Shown in pieces: positions 24,101-33,559 of a DNA stretch of 64,000 nt. Every line of letters starts with the position of its first letter. Within the stretch, counting starts at the first letter, position 1. The stretch spans positions 389,004 to 453,003 of the forward strand of contig NW_019091396.1 in the NCBI RefSeq assembly GCF_001949145.1, given 5' to 3'. The notes beneath the pieces are model-generated. The model made no database searches. It saw only the letters and a program-made list of their open reading frames with translations, and was not told the DNA's origin. This DNA is from Acanthaster planci (Eukaryota > Echinodermata > Asteroidea > Valvatida > Acanthasteridae). A program made the translations under genes and the position numbers.

Positions 24101-27100
24101 TTGCTGTGTGATTCATCTGCAAGCTCACTTGACACTGGCCCTCTAAATCGTTGGATCCAAAAATCAAGAGGCTGCATTGGTAGGCTACTGCCATACGTGG
24201 ATTCTCACTTCACAACAGAGGGACTTTAATATACAGTAATGACACAAAAAAGCATTTGTTTTGGAAGTGCAGCTCTGATCTGTTCCGATTTGGCGATTTT
24301 ACTTCCTGAGCCTAAGAAATGCCACCTGGAATCCTTCTGAAATCTTAAGCGAGGAGTGGTTCTTTTATGTCATATTTCGCCCAGAGGCAATATCCGATAT
24401 CCATAAACATGATATAATCACAAGAAGCTTTAACTCACCTGCTCTCTTCGGTCGCTGCCCACTGTACATCGGCAATATTGGTGATTGCTTTCGTGAAATG
24501 GATCTCGAGGATTAGCTCCATGGTAACATAACTACAAGACGCTCGGACGTACCCACTTCCTCTGTCGGCAACTGACCAGTACGAAAAAAAGGCTGATTTT
24601 TGGTTAATTGCCATTGGACTATTGGTATTGTCTTTTCACTTATTGGTGAACACGATTTGAGGCGTCGAAATGTTTCGACCTGACTGAAGCTGAACCATTC
24701 AAGAATAATGTAATGGCATTTCTGTGTAAACTTAGCTGTCTAAGTCAAATCAAGAACCCTACGTTTCTCATGTGCACCCAAGTGCCCCTAACAAAGGACA
24801 TTTTCCCAAAAAATCACAACTGTGGAGGTCTATTTTCTTGAAGGGGCGTAAAAACTGAGAGCCGTTCGGTTAATATTTGACGGATGTGCTGTGTCGTCAG
24901 CTCATTGCCATAAACGTCACTGTTTCCAGCGCAACCAATAACCGCATGTTTCCATTAGTGATCCCTGGATGAATGTTTCGGTGGTTCCTTGATTTCACGG
25001 AAAGTTTAATATAACCTAGTTTCTTCCATCATATACAGCTGTCTATAGGCCTGAACCGCCTCAGTATAGAATAGAATATAGAATACCCGAAAATGCCACA
25101 CAAGGGGATTGAAGTATGCACTTGTTAACCGAAGAATCGCTCGCGTGGTTGTGATCCAAGGCTGTAGTTTGCGGCTCTACCTAACTTGTTGGAGTATTCT
25201 TGGAATTGGTTCGGTTCCTACCTTATCGTTCCTCGGGACACTCGTACCTCACACTCTGACCGTTCACAGCGACCAGACAGTAGGGCCACATCATGGGGTT
25301 AGCCTTGGTAAAGATGTGGGTCAGCATGGCCGAACCACGGACGATGGGTAACTCCATCGTCCCACCGTCCTTATCTGTGTACAAGAAGTTAGCATACATC
25401 TCCCCAAAGTCCGTTAGGACCGGTTCTCCGGTGTTTACGATCCCTAAACGAACTCCTGACGACCCTGCAATAAAAACAAGTTTAACGACTATGCTCTCTA
25501 GAGATTTCCCTTACAACTTTGCCTGGTGCAATTCAGGTTATCGAAATAGGATGGCGAAGTTCTGTCACATCGATCTTTAGGGCGGAGTTTGCTTAATCTC
25601 ATGAACGTTCACGACTTTATAGAACGCCAATTTGAAAGAAACTGTAATTCATACATTCTTGACTTTTGTACTTCATTTTAAATGCAACGTACTTCAAGAG
25701 CTGCGAAGATTCCCGACCGACGTTAGTGTCGTCACAGGAAATCCGTTCCCTGTTTGATTTCAGTTTGCTCATTAGAGGTCATGTCGCCAAGGAGGATTTT
25801 TTAGGACAAGTCTTATATCACGTGAGAACACTTAGGGCCTACAATTGTGCTGTTATGTTTCACTGTAGAGAAGAGGCTGCTTATCTTTGTAACGCAAAAA
25901 CGGCGAGGGAGTTACGATCATTGGTTGACTTTGTAGCTGCAGGTTTGATAACTCACCAGTGAAGGCTGCTAAGGGTGCTCCATCAGGACCAGATGCTATT
26001 TGCTTCATGTTAGTGCCCAGGGATACCACCTTCTCCCAAGGCGCCCCAGCCCTCCCCGGCGTTAGCTGGTAAAACGGATCTTGCCGGTCCGTGTGGTTCC
26101 AGCGGTCCAGGGTGAATGCGTCGTAGGTGATTCCATCGTCCGTTATTAACGCGGAGGGGGGGAATTGACGGATGGGCGTGAGCGGTCCATGATTGATCTG
26201 GTTGCAGGCAAAGTCTCCTGTGGGCAGCCCCCCTGACATCTCGCAAGCTGCCGGTGCGCTGCGGCGGCGCCACTTCGTCAAGTAGTGTGGAAACGTTGAA
26301 GTATATTCGGGGATCCACGGTAGATAATGCAGTGTCTTGCAGCAGGGTGCACGTCACAGGAAGCCCCCCATATTCTGGACTCCAAAACAATGGTGGTGGT
26401 TGTTTTCAACAAGACAGTAGCAGTCTGTGACTTAATAGGAATAACAGTGGCGCATATAGGATTTGTAGCAGGGAGCGGGGCCGGACCAGAATTACCTCCG
26501 AGTAGCTCAGGATACTCCAGCCTCTACCTCGAAGATATGGGGCTCGAGCCCCATCCCCACCCCGCTCCAAGTGCGCCACTACAGAGGTATGTTAGTTCTT
26601 CATCGAAACCAGTTTAGCTTCCAAGAACATTTTCGCAACACGTTTATAGATTCACATTTCAGGCAAATGATATTGACAAGATAGCTGAAACACAATTCAA
26701 ACTGTATAAATCATATGAATTTTTGTCACAAATAATTTAGGCCTAATTACTTGACGGTGAGGTGTTAGCTAGCATATACAAAAATTTACAACGGGGTTAA
26801 TTCCGTGTAATGACGGCATGGATAACTGTTTTGTACCATTAGGTCCATAATCGTGAGAGATCAGGTTGTTATTTTTATTTCGGTGGGATTGATGGAATGA
26901 AACTACCAGGAGTATCATGCACGTTTCAGTTCGACCCTTTTCCTCACAGATCTTAGATGATAGTTCTCTCTAGTCCAAAAATATTCCTGCATGATTCTGT
27001 GACTTTAAAATCATGTATTTCCATAGTCCTAGGATCTTCCGTTTTACAGAGGCAAATTGTCCTGGAATTTATATACCCTTCCCAAAGAAGATGACACCTT

Positions 27101-28813
27101 AGGTAAAATCTCGGATAAGAGATAAACATACACGTCGAGCTATATTTTGGTAAAATGTGTGTCACATAGGGAATTACTGAAAAACGTATCAGTGGATTTG
27201 AATAATAAACAAAGTGTGGTGAATACGTGTATACATTTGAATCACAACATCAGGTGGTGTGACCCATTTTGTTTGGGTATAATTATCACCAAATGGCGTT
27301 AGAAAGTAATAATTACTTATTAATGGGAAGACTGGAAAAACGTTATCTTCCAATTTTTTCAAGATCGAAGTACGTGCACAATCCCTCATTTTGTTCTAAA
27401 AATTCATTTTATTCGTCGTCTTTCAAAAATAAGCGGATAAACCCAACACAAAAACAAAGTTCGAAAATTGAGGGCAAATAAACAATGTATTATGGCATGG
27501 TTTAGATAATTATACGGTAACAGTATTTTGTCATTGGAATCACTAAATTGGAAATTAAAGCAGTAACAAGATCAGAATTAAATGGATTGTTTACAATGGA
27601 TTACAAATCCATTGGATGGATTACAAATACTGAAAACATTAAAGCAGGTGAAGTGCACTGACAGACAACTAGAAAAATGTTGGTGCATTGCATGTTTCCA
27701 AGCGTGGACAAAACCTGTCATCGAAAAAGACGTTGGATGTCCAGTTGTAAGAGAAACGTTCGGAGATGAGATTAAAGTTCTTGCAGAATTTCCGATGGAC
27801 TGGATCGATTTGCACATGGATTGTCCGACGTTTCTTGTGGTTCCACGGAAAAGCCTTACAATAAGTCTAAATCAAATGGCTCATGTCGTCGGAAATAAAA
27901 CACGCTTGAATGGAGACCACTGCCTAGCGGCTGTAGCTTTTCCCCATAGACACGTGTTATAATCTCTGCCGCAGCCACAGCCATAACCATGGGATAAGCC
28001 TATATAATTCACTTATTTTTGAGACGACTAAAATGTCTGGTTATTTCCGCTATTTTCGGTTCAAAAGTGCTGAAAATAACCCGACATTTTAGTCATCTCT
28101 ACAGTAACTTATGTATTTGAAATTTGTTGTTTTCCTGCCTCGCATTAAAACGGTTCCCTTCTAGAATGTAGAAAAGAGAGTCGCAGTGGCGATTAAGAAA
28201 ACGTACTTAATACAACTATTGAGTATAAATGAAGTTGTTAGGTACCACATCCTTGCCACTTTGTGTCTGATGACGTAACCTGGTTCTGCGGGGGCGGGGG
28301 TTCGCCCCATTAAACTTGTCCTGGGTATCGCTTTGACGGTTATGGGCCACGAGAATAAAACACCTCTCGACAGAGAGAGCGAAGATTGGTCGACAGGGAC
28401 TACATTATACATTCTGAAATAGTCCTGCATCGCCCTGTAAGGGTGGTGCGGACAAAATGGGGCACACCCTCAGGTAAGATGGTCAAACCGGTCACAGCAT
28501 GGCTACGCGATGACGATGATTACGGAGCTATCATGGTCGAGTTTGTCTCACCGCCTGTGTTCTCATCATCAGGCAGAGGACCAGGGTTATTAATGCCAAA
28601 GTAGAGGATCACAGTGATTGTTGTCAGCACCAGGGCTGTGGCGACGGCCAGCAGCACCCACTTCTGACACCTCTCTCGCCTCAGCTTGGCCTCTTTTTTC
28701 TTAGTGAGCTCTGGGTCCTCGAGTCCCTCGCTGATGGAGCTCCTCCGGTCGGTCACAACCTCACCGGCGTTACTCTCCGTCTCGGTTGCCGTCATTGCTC
28801 GATCTCGTTGCAC
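18061..28813 (-). CDS. Membrane-anchored GH81 endo-1,3-beta-glucanase, broken or incomplete
   Basis: Twelve coding blocks read on the minus strand: 28813-28552, 26335-25957, 25464-25248, 24531-24439, 24067-23718, 23561-23354, 22632-22376, 22002-21806, 21003-20845, 20226-19988, 18853-18678 and 18109-18061, about 860 codons. The start encodes a lysine-rich cytosolic segment (about 50 residues), one hydrophobic helix and an extracellular acidic linker, that is, a type II anchor. The body has GH81 landmarks: RGSAMLTHIFTKANP, LDQYAGVFAYSP...MLTVVLPHQ, YWAGKSIGMVARLASISRA, RYDTVWGGMF and SYADHHFHLGYWLYAIAYYA with the conserved Asp at 18757-18759. The family cleaves 1,3-beta-glucans such as laminarin or fungal wall glucan. 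Blocks 2, 5 and 7 each need one base fewer to stay in frame, the junction of blocks 6 and 7 is out of phase, and the C-terminal catalytic glutamate region is not found. It could be a pseudogene or a real gene damaged by assembly errors. Confidence 0.85.
18678..18853 (-). CDS. GH81 exon 11 with the conserved catalytic-Asp motif
   Basis: The acceptor is TATTTCTAG|ATATGA and the donor AAGAAA|GTACTA. It reads YDTVWGGMFIRSAEPGQPVY and NFGFVSYADHHFHLGYWLYA. This corresponds to the family block YD-WGG...FG-YNDHHFHYGY, whose Asp is the proposed general acid. The usual Asn before that Asp is Ala here. Confidence 0.9.
19524..19980. mobile_element. Foldback/MITE element with ATCGATCG-rich arms and 5-bp target duplication
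   Basis: The ends TGTGGAACGCCAAAGAGGC and, inverted, TATGGAATGCCAAAGAGGC flank arms built of degenerate ATCGATCG units spaced by TTCCCTACA/TTCTTCTACA. The arms continue inward as inverted copies around TCTCTTTTGATTGAT and AAGAGCGATG. TCAGT occurs directly outside both ends (19519-19523 and 19981-19985). Length is 457 bp with no ORF. Confidence 0.85.
19988..20226 (-). CDS. GH81 exon 10
   Basis: The acceptor is GAACACAG|GACCTT and the donor TTCAG|GTACTGA. It reads DLKDAMDKDAAYQTLVADCS and YWAGKSIGMVARLASISRAQ, the start of the GH81 catalytic alpha-barrel. A foldback element begins eight bases past the exon end. Confidence 0.86.
20845..21003 (-). CDS. GH81 exon 9
   Basis: The acceptor is TTTCTAAAG|GAGTT and the donor CTCAAG|GTGTAA; 159 bp, phase 0. 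It encodes TPFGFKGHVGDVTIMEEDLP and a linker helix, matching the GH81 segment after the LPH block. Confidence 0.82.
21806..22002 (-). CDS. GH81 exon 8
   Basis: The acceptor is TTCACAAG|GTACTG and the donor CATCAG|GTAAAG; phase 1 to 0. It reads ARYLDQYAGVFAYSPRARFC, YISFDWNKQG and QQMLTVVLPHQ. The LDxYAGV and LPHQ/H blocks are strong GH81 landmarks. Confidence 0.87.
22200..22365. repeat. Diverged short tandem repeat in GH81 intron 7
   Basis: Three or four loose copies of a roughly 45-bp unit around GATATCGGGGAAAGACTTTT / GATATCAGGGAAAGAAGTTTT. Confidence 0.55.
22376..22632 (-). CDS. GH81 exon 7 with an apparent one-base frameshift
   Basis: The acceptor CTCCACAG|ATCCG reads IRCDRQPVVNPVIGQRVKLT, GKSFDLELSAPGQ. 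After TTRK the frame must lose one base in the T3 run (A3 at 22498-22500) to read WLYFSEEMRLVFPAACGS and SFTGVMQLVYAG. The donor is TATGCAG|GTGAAG. Confidence 0.72.
23354..23561 (-). CDS. GH81 exon 6
   Basis: The acceptor TTTTGTAG|ATCCAA is phase 0 and the exon reads IQYILARTSLWDGSLPWETC through ALPFNWRRQPEG. The donor AGAGG|GTATGG gives phase 1, which does not match the phase-0 acceptor of the next exon. Confidence 0.7.
23718..24067 (-). CDS. GH81 exon 5 with an apparent one-base frameshift
   Basis: The acceptor TATATGAAG|GTGG joins in phase to exon 4 and reads WSTGRVMHTYNSTVCNMGST, GHIVTVNG. The frame must then drop one base near 23976-23983 (CCCAAA on the minus strand) to give PNAQGTMLHAVNVIDYYVIP and reach the donor GAAGAG|GTAAAG in phase 0. 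Confidence 0.72.
24439..24531 (-). CDS. GH81 exon 4
   Basis: A 93-bp exon, acceptor GTCTTGTAG|TTATG and donor GAGCAG|GTGAGT, reading YVTMELILEIHFTKAITNIA and DVQWAATEES. Phase fits both neighbours. Confidence 0.72.
25248..25464 (-). CDS. GH81 exon 3
   Basis: The acceptor is TTTTATTGCAG|GGTCG and the donor GTGAG|GTACGA; 217 bp in correct phase. It encodes SSGVRLGIVNTGEPVLTDFG and PIVRGSAMLTHIFTKANPMM, which matches the N-terminal beta-sandwich of GH81. Confidence 0.82.
25957..26335 (-). CDS. GH81 exon 2 with an apparent one-base frameshift
   Basis: The acceptor GCTGCAAG|ACACTGC joins in phase to exon 1 (ENTGDTALSTVDPRIYF). The reading NVSTLLDEVAPPQRTGSLRD must change frame to continue as GDFACNQINHGPLTPIRQF and reach the donor TTCACTG|GTGAGT in phase. 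A run of six G (minus strand; C6 at 26228-26233) and a run of seven C (G7 at 26156-26162) are the likely sites. Confidence 0.7.
26448..26583. mobile_element. Short inverted-repeat element in GH81 intron 1
   Basis: It starts CAGTGGCGCATATAGGATT and its other end, inverted, starts TAGTGGCGCACTTGGAGC; GAGCGGGG/CCCCGCTC also pair. The CAGTGGCG ends look hAT-like. No convincing target duplication is present. Confidence 0.45.
26640..28500. other. GH81 intron 1, non-coding
   Basis: No exon supported. A 126-residue open stretch on the plus strand (27582-27962) has no recognisable domain and includes a short direct repeat (GGATTACAAAT); it is probably chance. Confidence 0.4.
28021..28100. mobile_element. 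80-bp hairpin MITE
   Basis: The left end GAGACGACTAAAATGTCTGG and the inverted right end GAGATGACTAAAATGTCGGG pair almost perfectly, followed by TTATTT on both arms, with a loop of about 20 bases. Confidence 0.7.
28552..28813 (-). CDS. GH81 first coding exon: cytosolic tail and signal anchor
   Basis: The ATG at 28813-28811 starts MQRDRAMTATETESNAGE; a second ATG lies six codons on. A charged stretch LTKKKEAKLRRERCQKW precedes the helix VLLAVATALVLTTITVILYF, then GINNPGPLPDDENTG. The positive-inside pattern predicts a type II membrane protein. The donor is CAGGCG|GTGAGA, phase 1. Confidence 0.8.
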
Positions 28814-30400
28814 CTGACTATCAACCCCCTGTTGTTACCTTGAGCTGCAGGATAATTACATGTCAAAAGTCAGTGCCAGGTTGGTAATTTGGTTTCGTAT
28901 TCACGCATTTGGATTCTGGCAGCAATGGTGTTACGGGATCCACGGGGTACATGTATGGTTCTTGTAACTCGCTTTTGACGAAGTCAATAAATTTGATGTC
29001 ACTGAAAACAACTGCGTGTGCCTTCATAGCTTATAGGTCAAATAATTATTCATCAAGGTATGCAGTTACTAATGAGCTTCTGCCACATTTTGTTACAAAA
29101 TGTGAATGAAATTTCTCTAAAATGAGCCAAAAAGCCCGAGTAGAATTAAATGGACAAGTTTTTGCAGCAACACGTTTCACACAGTGAAGAGTGGCTGTAT
29201 ACGTGCAGTGATACATTGAGGGAGGTGGTCGGGGGTTCTTGGGTTCCACCCTCAAAGTTGTCTTTTTAAATTTTTTGGAAGACGAGAAAACAGTGAATAC
29301 ACCTACATCTTAAACTACTGGCACCGATATCACTGTGCATCCAACTCCCCTGTGGCGCCACCGCAGGAAAAGGTACTTGAGCATTTTGGGCTGTAGGGGG
29401 GTAAATTCTCCCTTCCCCACGTCATTATCCCGTGTGTAAGGAATATCACTGTGAGATGTAGTTCCCCCCTTTTAACGTTGTACTAGTTTCCAAGCTGTTG
29501 TTGTAGGCCTATAACCCATTCGACTGCTTTGAACGGTATAACTTCACATGTATTTCCACTCCTCAGCCGATATCGATACCAAGGTGGAATTAATGAACTG
29601 CATGCGTGCTGTGCATCGCCCAGAAAAAGGCCTATTTCGTATCGATGGCGTAATGGCCTAGCTGTGTGAAATAAGACTTGGACATGACCTTGAAAGGCGT
29701 AACGTTCTGACTACTGTTGTGGTTTCTATTCTGACTAAAATCAGAGAGAGCATCACGGACAGATGACATACCGTGAATTCCCATTTACCAGAAAACGCGA
29801 GTTCAGGCTGCTGAAGTCAAACCAGGCTTTCGAGGATCTCATATCAGCTAGAGTTGTCTCCCTTATTTTTTACGAGTCAAGTACAAAGTCGCAACCTGGC
29901 CAATAACCATCGCTTACTGAGCGGCGTGTGGGGTTTGCCTGTAGCTTCCTCAGCTCATGTTAAATTTCATAAAGTTTAGAAACTATTGCATTTTATTTTG
30001 TCCAGTTATGAAACCATATTTTCCTGTTTTGATCACCAAAATCGGCGCACAAATGGAGTCAGTCGAAATCTTTGAGCTACGGAGTCGTTTGTGTGGGTCA
30101 CAACCTACAGAGCACACGTGTAAACTCCCGTTTTGCAAGTGTATGAATGATACAATAACATGGAGTTGTTTCACGCGATACATCATAAAATTAAATCAAA
30201 CAGAAGAAAAAAAAATGACAATCGTCTGTGTACACATTCTAACTTTGACCGTTCTTAAACGTTCAATGAATCCAGTGGAAAAAGGCCCTTCATTGATCAC
30301 ATCGTCAAGAAAATCGGATTACATTTTCTCGCGGACGTAAAACGGCGCTGACCACTGCTAAATACATGTATACCGTGCACAAGAATGAAGGTATCACATT
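28814..30400. other. Upstream region of GH81
   Basis: This should hold the GH81 promoter and 5' UTR on the minus strand. I see no clear TATA box or CpG-rich block, and no coding exon. Confidence 0.35.
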
Positions 30401-30403
30401 TCT

Positions 30404-32525
30404 TGTTACGGCCGATAATGTAACAATCGGTCAATAATGTAATACCAGCCGATAATGTAATAAAATTGGCCGATAATGTAATAACAATTGACCGACAATG
30501 TAACCACCCAAGCGACCCATAATGTAATAAAAGCCAGCCAATAATGTAATAACACAAAACCAGCCGATAATGTAATAACACGCTGGCCGATAATGTAATA
30601 ACCGTAGATTTGCTTGTTTTTTAAAAGGATTTGGGGGACTTAAGTTTTCTTCAAGTTTTCCTTGCAGATCTTTCTTATATTACCTTATTGCTTTTGAAGT
30701 GACCATTTTTCATTTTTTTTCATCAAATTATAATTGAACATGGATATCATCTTGTGCCAAGGTGTGTATTGCACTCAGATGAATTATGATGACCTCATTA
30801 TACACAAATCCTATTCATTTATTTAGTGTTGAGGTGATTTCAATTAAACATGCACAGTCACTCATTGGGCTTGGTTGGCATTTAAGGTGAAAACTTCAAA
30901 GCTCTATGCATGTATCTCCTTAAATACATGTCCCACTGGGTTGAAATTTTGCAAATTGCTGGATAGGGAAGTGTTGAGGACGAAATTGACATCATGTCAT
31001 GAGGACGTCATCAGTTGACAAATCACTTGACATGAAAGGTGCTTCCTTTAAAGGCCCATATATTTTCTGAAAACTTGTCAAGTTGCATTAGGCCCTAAGA
31101 CTTTGCAAACATCGCAAAAGGGATATGTTACAGACGAAAACTGACCTCATGTCACGATGACGTTATCAGTCGGGTGACATTAGAGGCGTATACTTTAAAG
31201 CCCTGTATCCTACATGTCTGACTGGCTTGAAACTTTGCAGGTAGTGCGAAACTGTTGTGTTTATACGAACACTAGCTCAATTTGATGAAAAGCTCATCAC
31301 ATCACTTGACAAAAGGGGCACATCTCAAAGCACTCATATCCTCTGAATAACATGTCTGATGGGGTTGAACCCTTGCATGCATTTTTCCTTTTTTATTTCA
31401 AGTTATACTTAGTTCAGATTTGTTTTCATTATTATTTTGGGGGACTCGCCACAACCCTTGCCTTATATCCATTTTTTTTAAACTCTTCCTTTGTGGTTTT
31501 TGTGTTGTCAATTTGTCAAGGTGAAGTCAAAGATAGACTTGAAGTGGTTCCATCACGTTGTTACTTCAAATTTTGCACAAAATGTTGCCAAGACTAGAGG
31601 GGAACATTGTGAATAGATTAGCAAACGCGTTTGGTGCTTGCTGAAGATTCCCACGCAAACACGTCAATGCAAGAACGACGCGTCTTCTTTTGTAATCTAC
31701 ATTCTCAAGTTTGCCTGAATGTGTTTCAAGAAAATGCTAGCTTCTCCAAACCGACTTGTAATTTTACCTCAAAACTCAAACCATCACAAAAACAACACCA
31801 TCACCATCAAACAAAAAAATAAATAAAAATGAAACACCGATCACTCCTCTTAGATAGAATTAAGTTACATTGTGGCTTTGTACACAAATTAAACAATAAA
31901 CGACCTTGTAAAAACCATATGCAATGCACAATATCGCTTTTCTTCACCACCCTAAACTTCCAAAGACTTACAGGACTTAATAATAGGCCTAACGGACTAT
32001 CGGCGCCTCGCAGAATGAATATAATACTCCCTGAGAAGCAAGCCTGCGTGCACCCCGGCAGGTCAGCATCCTTAACTCTCAGTTTAGCGGTATGCTGTGA
32101 TTCATAGCCTCTAACCTCGAAAATAGATAAAAGTGAAAAATATCCATGCTACATACCTGTCAAAAACTCGTTCTGGCTCAAGCTACCCTCCTTGTCCACA
32201 TAATTATGTTCTTGTTCTCATGGCTTGTTTTGAGCTTTCCATAGTTTTTCATAAGAAAGGTCTCCAGGGAAAACTCGAAGAAACCTAAGTCCCCCAAAGC
32301 CTTCTAAGAAACAAGCAAATCTACGGTTATTACATTATCGGCCTCAGTGTTATTACATTATCGGCCAGTTTTGGGTTATGACATTATTGACCGATTTTTA
32401 TTACATTATGGGTCGCTTGGATTATTACATTGTCGGTCGATTGTTATTACATTATCAGCCGATTTCTATTACATTATCGGCACGTATTACATTATTGGCT
32501 GATTGTTACATTATCGGCCGTAACA
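30404..32525. mobile_element. Foldback transposon with arms of 15-bp-core tandem repeats (TU-like)
   Basis: The two arms, about 30404-30680 and 32250-32525, are inverted copies. Each holds nine variants of the core GGCCGATAATGTAAT separated by 3-11 bases (often AACA or AAAAT), then a non-repetitive inner part (CCGTAGATTTGCTTG...GGGGGACTTA). Both outer ends read TGTTACGGCCGATAATG. The 1.6-kb middle has no transposase ORF. This resembles the sea-urchin TU foldback elements, whose outer arms are also made of short tandem units. The flanking target duplication is not clear. Confidence 0.85.
30890..31385. repeat. Diverged tandem units inside the foldback element
   Basis: Four degenerate copies of a 130-150-bp unit start near 30892, 31043, 31189 and 31320. 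Shared blocks include CTTTAAAGCCCTGTAT, ACATGTCTGACTGGGTTGAA followed by A(C/T)TTTGCA, and a TGACGTCATCAGT-like stretch. Confidence 0.65.
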
Positions 32526-32992
32526 CTCAGTCGTGCACTTGTCTTCGGAGTTCGGTTGTGTGTTTTGTGTTTATGGAAAATGGAGTTATTAATCATCAGT
32601 GTCACCTCCACGTATTGAGTGGAGTGGAGTTTGGCAGGCACCGAGAAGTTCCAGTTCGTTTTTCAAACTGTTTTCTTATTTTTAAGTGTTTCCGTGGCAA
32701 ATAAAACAGCAAGGGAAACAGGTCTATGAAAGAAAAATTCAAAGATTAATTGGTTGATTAAAAAAGACTGGTTTCAGGATTATTCCAAGAAGGTTGCTGC
32801 CGTGAATAAGAGTTCAATAAAAGCGAGGGGAAATGAGATTTGTCACGAGCATCGACAGGGCCACATCTCATTTCTTCTCACTGTTTGATTTTTAATACAC
32901 AACGTCATGAACGAGGGTTCTGCTCACTGACGGGTTTCAATACAATTGGAATTGCTCTGTGCCCTGCATGGAGGGAACATTTTGGTTGATAG

Positions 32993-33511
32993 GGTGGACC
33001 AAGTATTCACGAAACTTCGCCATCAGAATTCTGCCCCTTATTGGGAGGGCAGACCAACGTATTCACCACACTGCGTTGTCCGAATTCTGCCCCTTATTGG
33101 AAGGGCAGATCAAAGTATTTACTAAACATTAGTGTCAGAATTATGCCCCTTATTGGAAGGACGGACCAAAGTATTCACTAAACTTCCCTGTCAGAATTCT
33201 GCCCCATGGGGGACCAAGTATTCACTAAACTTCCCTGTCAGAATTCTGCCCCTGGGGGGACCAAGTATTCACTAAACTTCCCTGTCAGAATTCTGCCGAT
33301 GGGGGACCAAGTATTCACTAAACTTCCTTGTTCTATATCTGCCATTTGGAGGCCCATCAAATTATGCGCTGAACTTTGCTGTCAGAATCCTCAGTCTTCC
33401 TCATTGCAGGGCGGTAGAGTATTTGCTAAAATTCGCTTTCACAATTCTGCCCCTCACTGGGATGGCGGATCAAAGTATTCACTTAACATCGCTGTCGGAA
33501 TTCTGCACTTT
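32993..33511. repeat. Minisatellite, about 47-64-bp units
   Basis: Roughly nine units built on GACCAAGTATTCACTAAACT, TCCCTGTCAGAATTCTGCCC. Three central copies (about 33165-33330) are near-identical and 47 bp long; outer copies are longer and carry CTTATTGGAAGGGCAGA. Confidence 0.9.
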
Positions 33512-33559
33512 TCCTGTCGTGTTATAATTTGGGGGTTTTTTTTGGCAGTTTATTGAGGA

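Noticed and set aside
27582-27962. 126-codon plus-strand open frame in GH81 intron 1
   Set aside because: No recognisable domain, no splice context and low-complexity start; probably chance.
30404-32525. CRISPR-like array suggested by regularly recurring 15-bp cores
   Set aside because: The spacers are short, variable in length and related between arms, and the arrays are inverted copies in an animal genome; this is a foldback transposon.
33206-33556. 116-codon open frame with FTKLPCQNSAP repeats
   Set aside because: It is a translation of the minisatellite.
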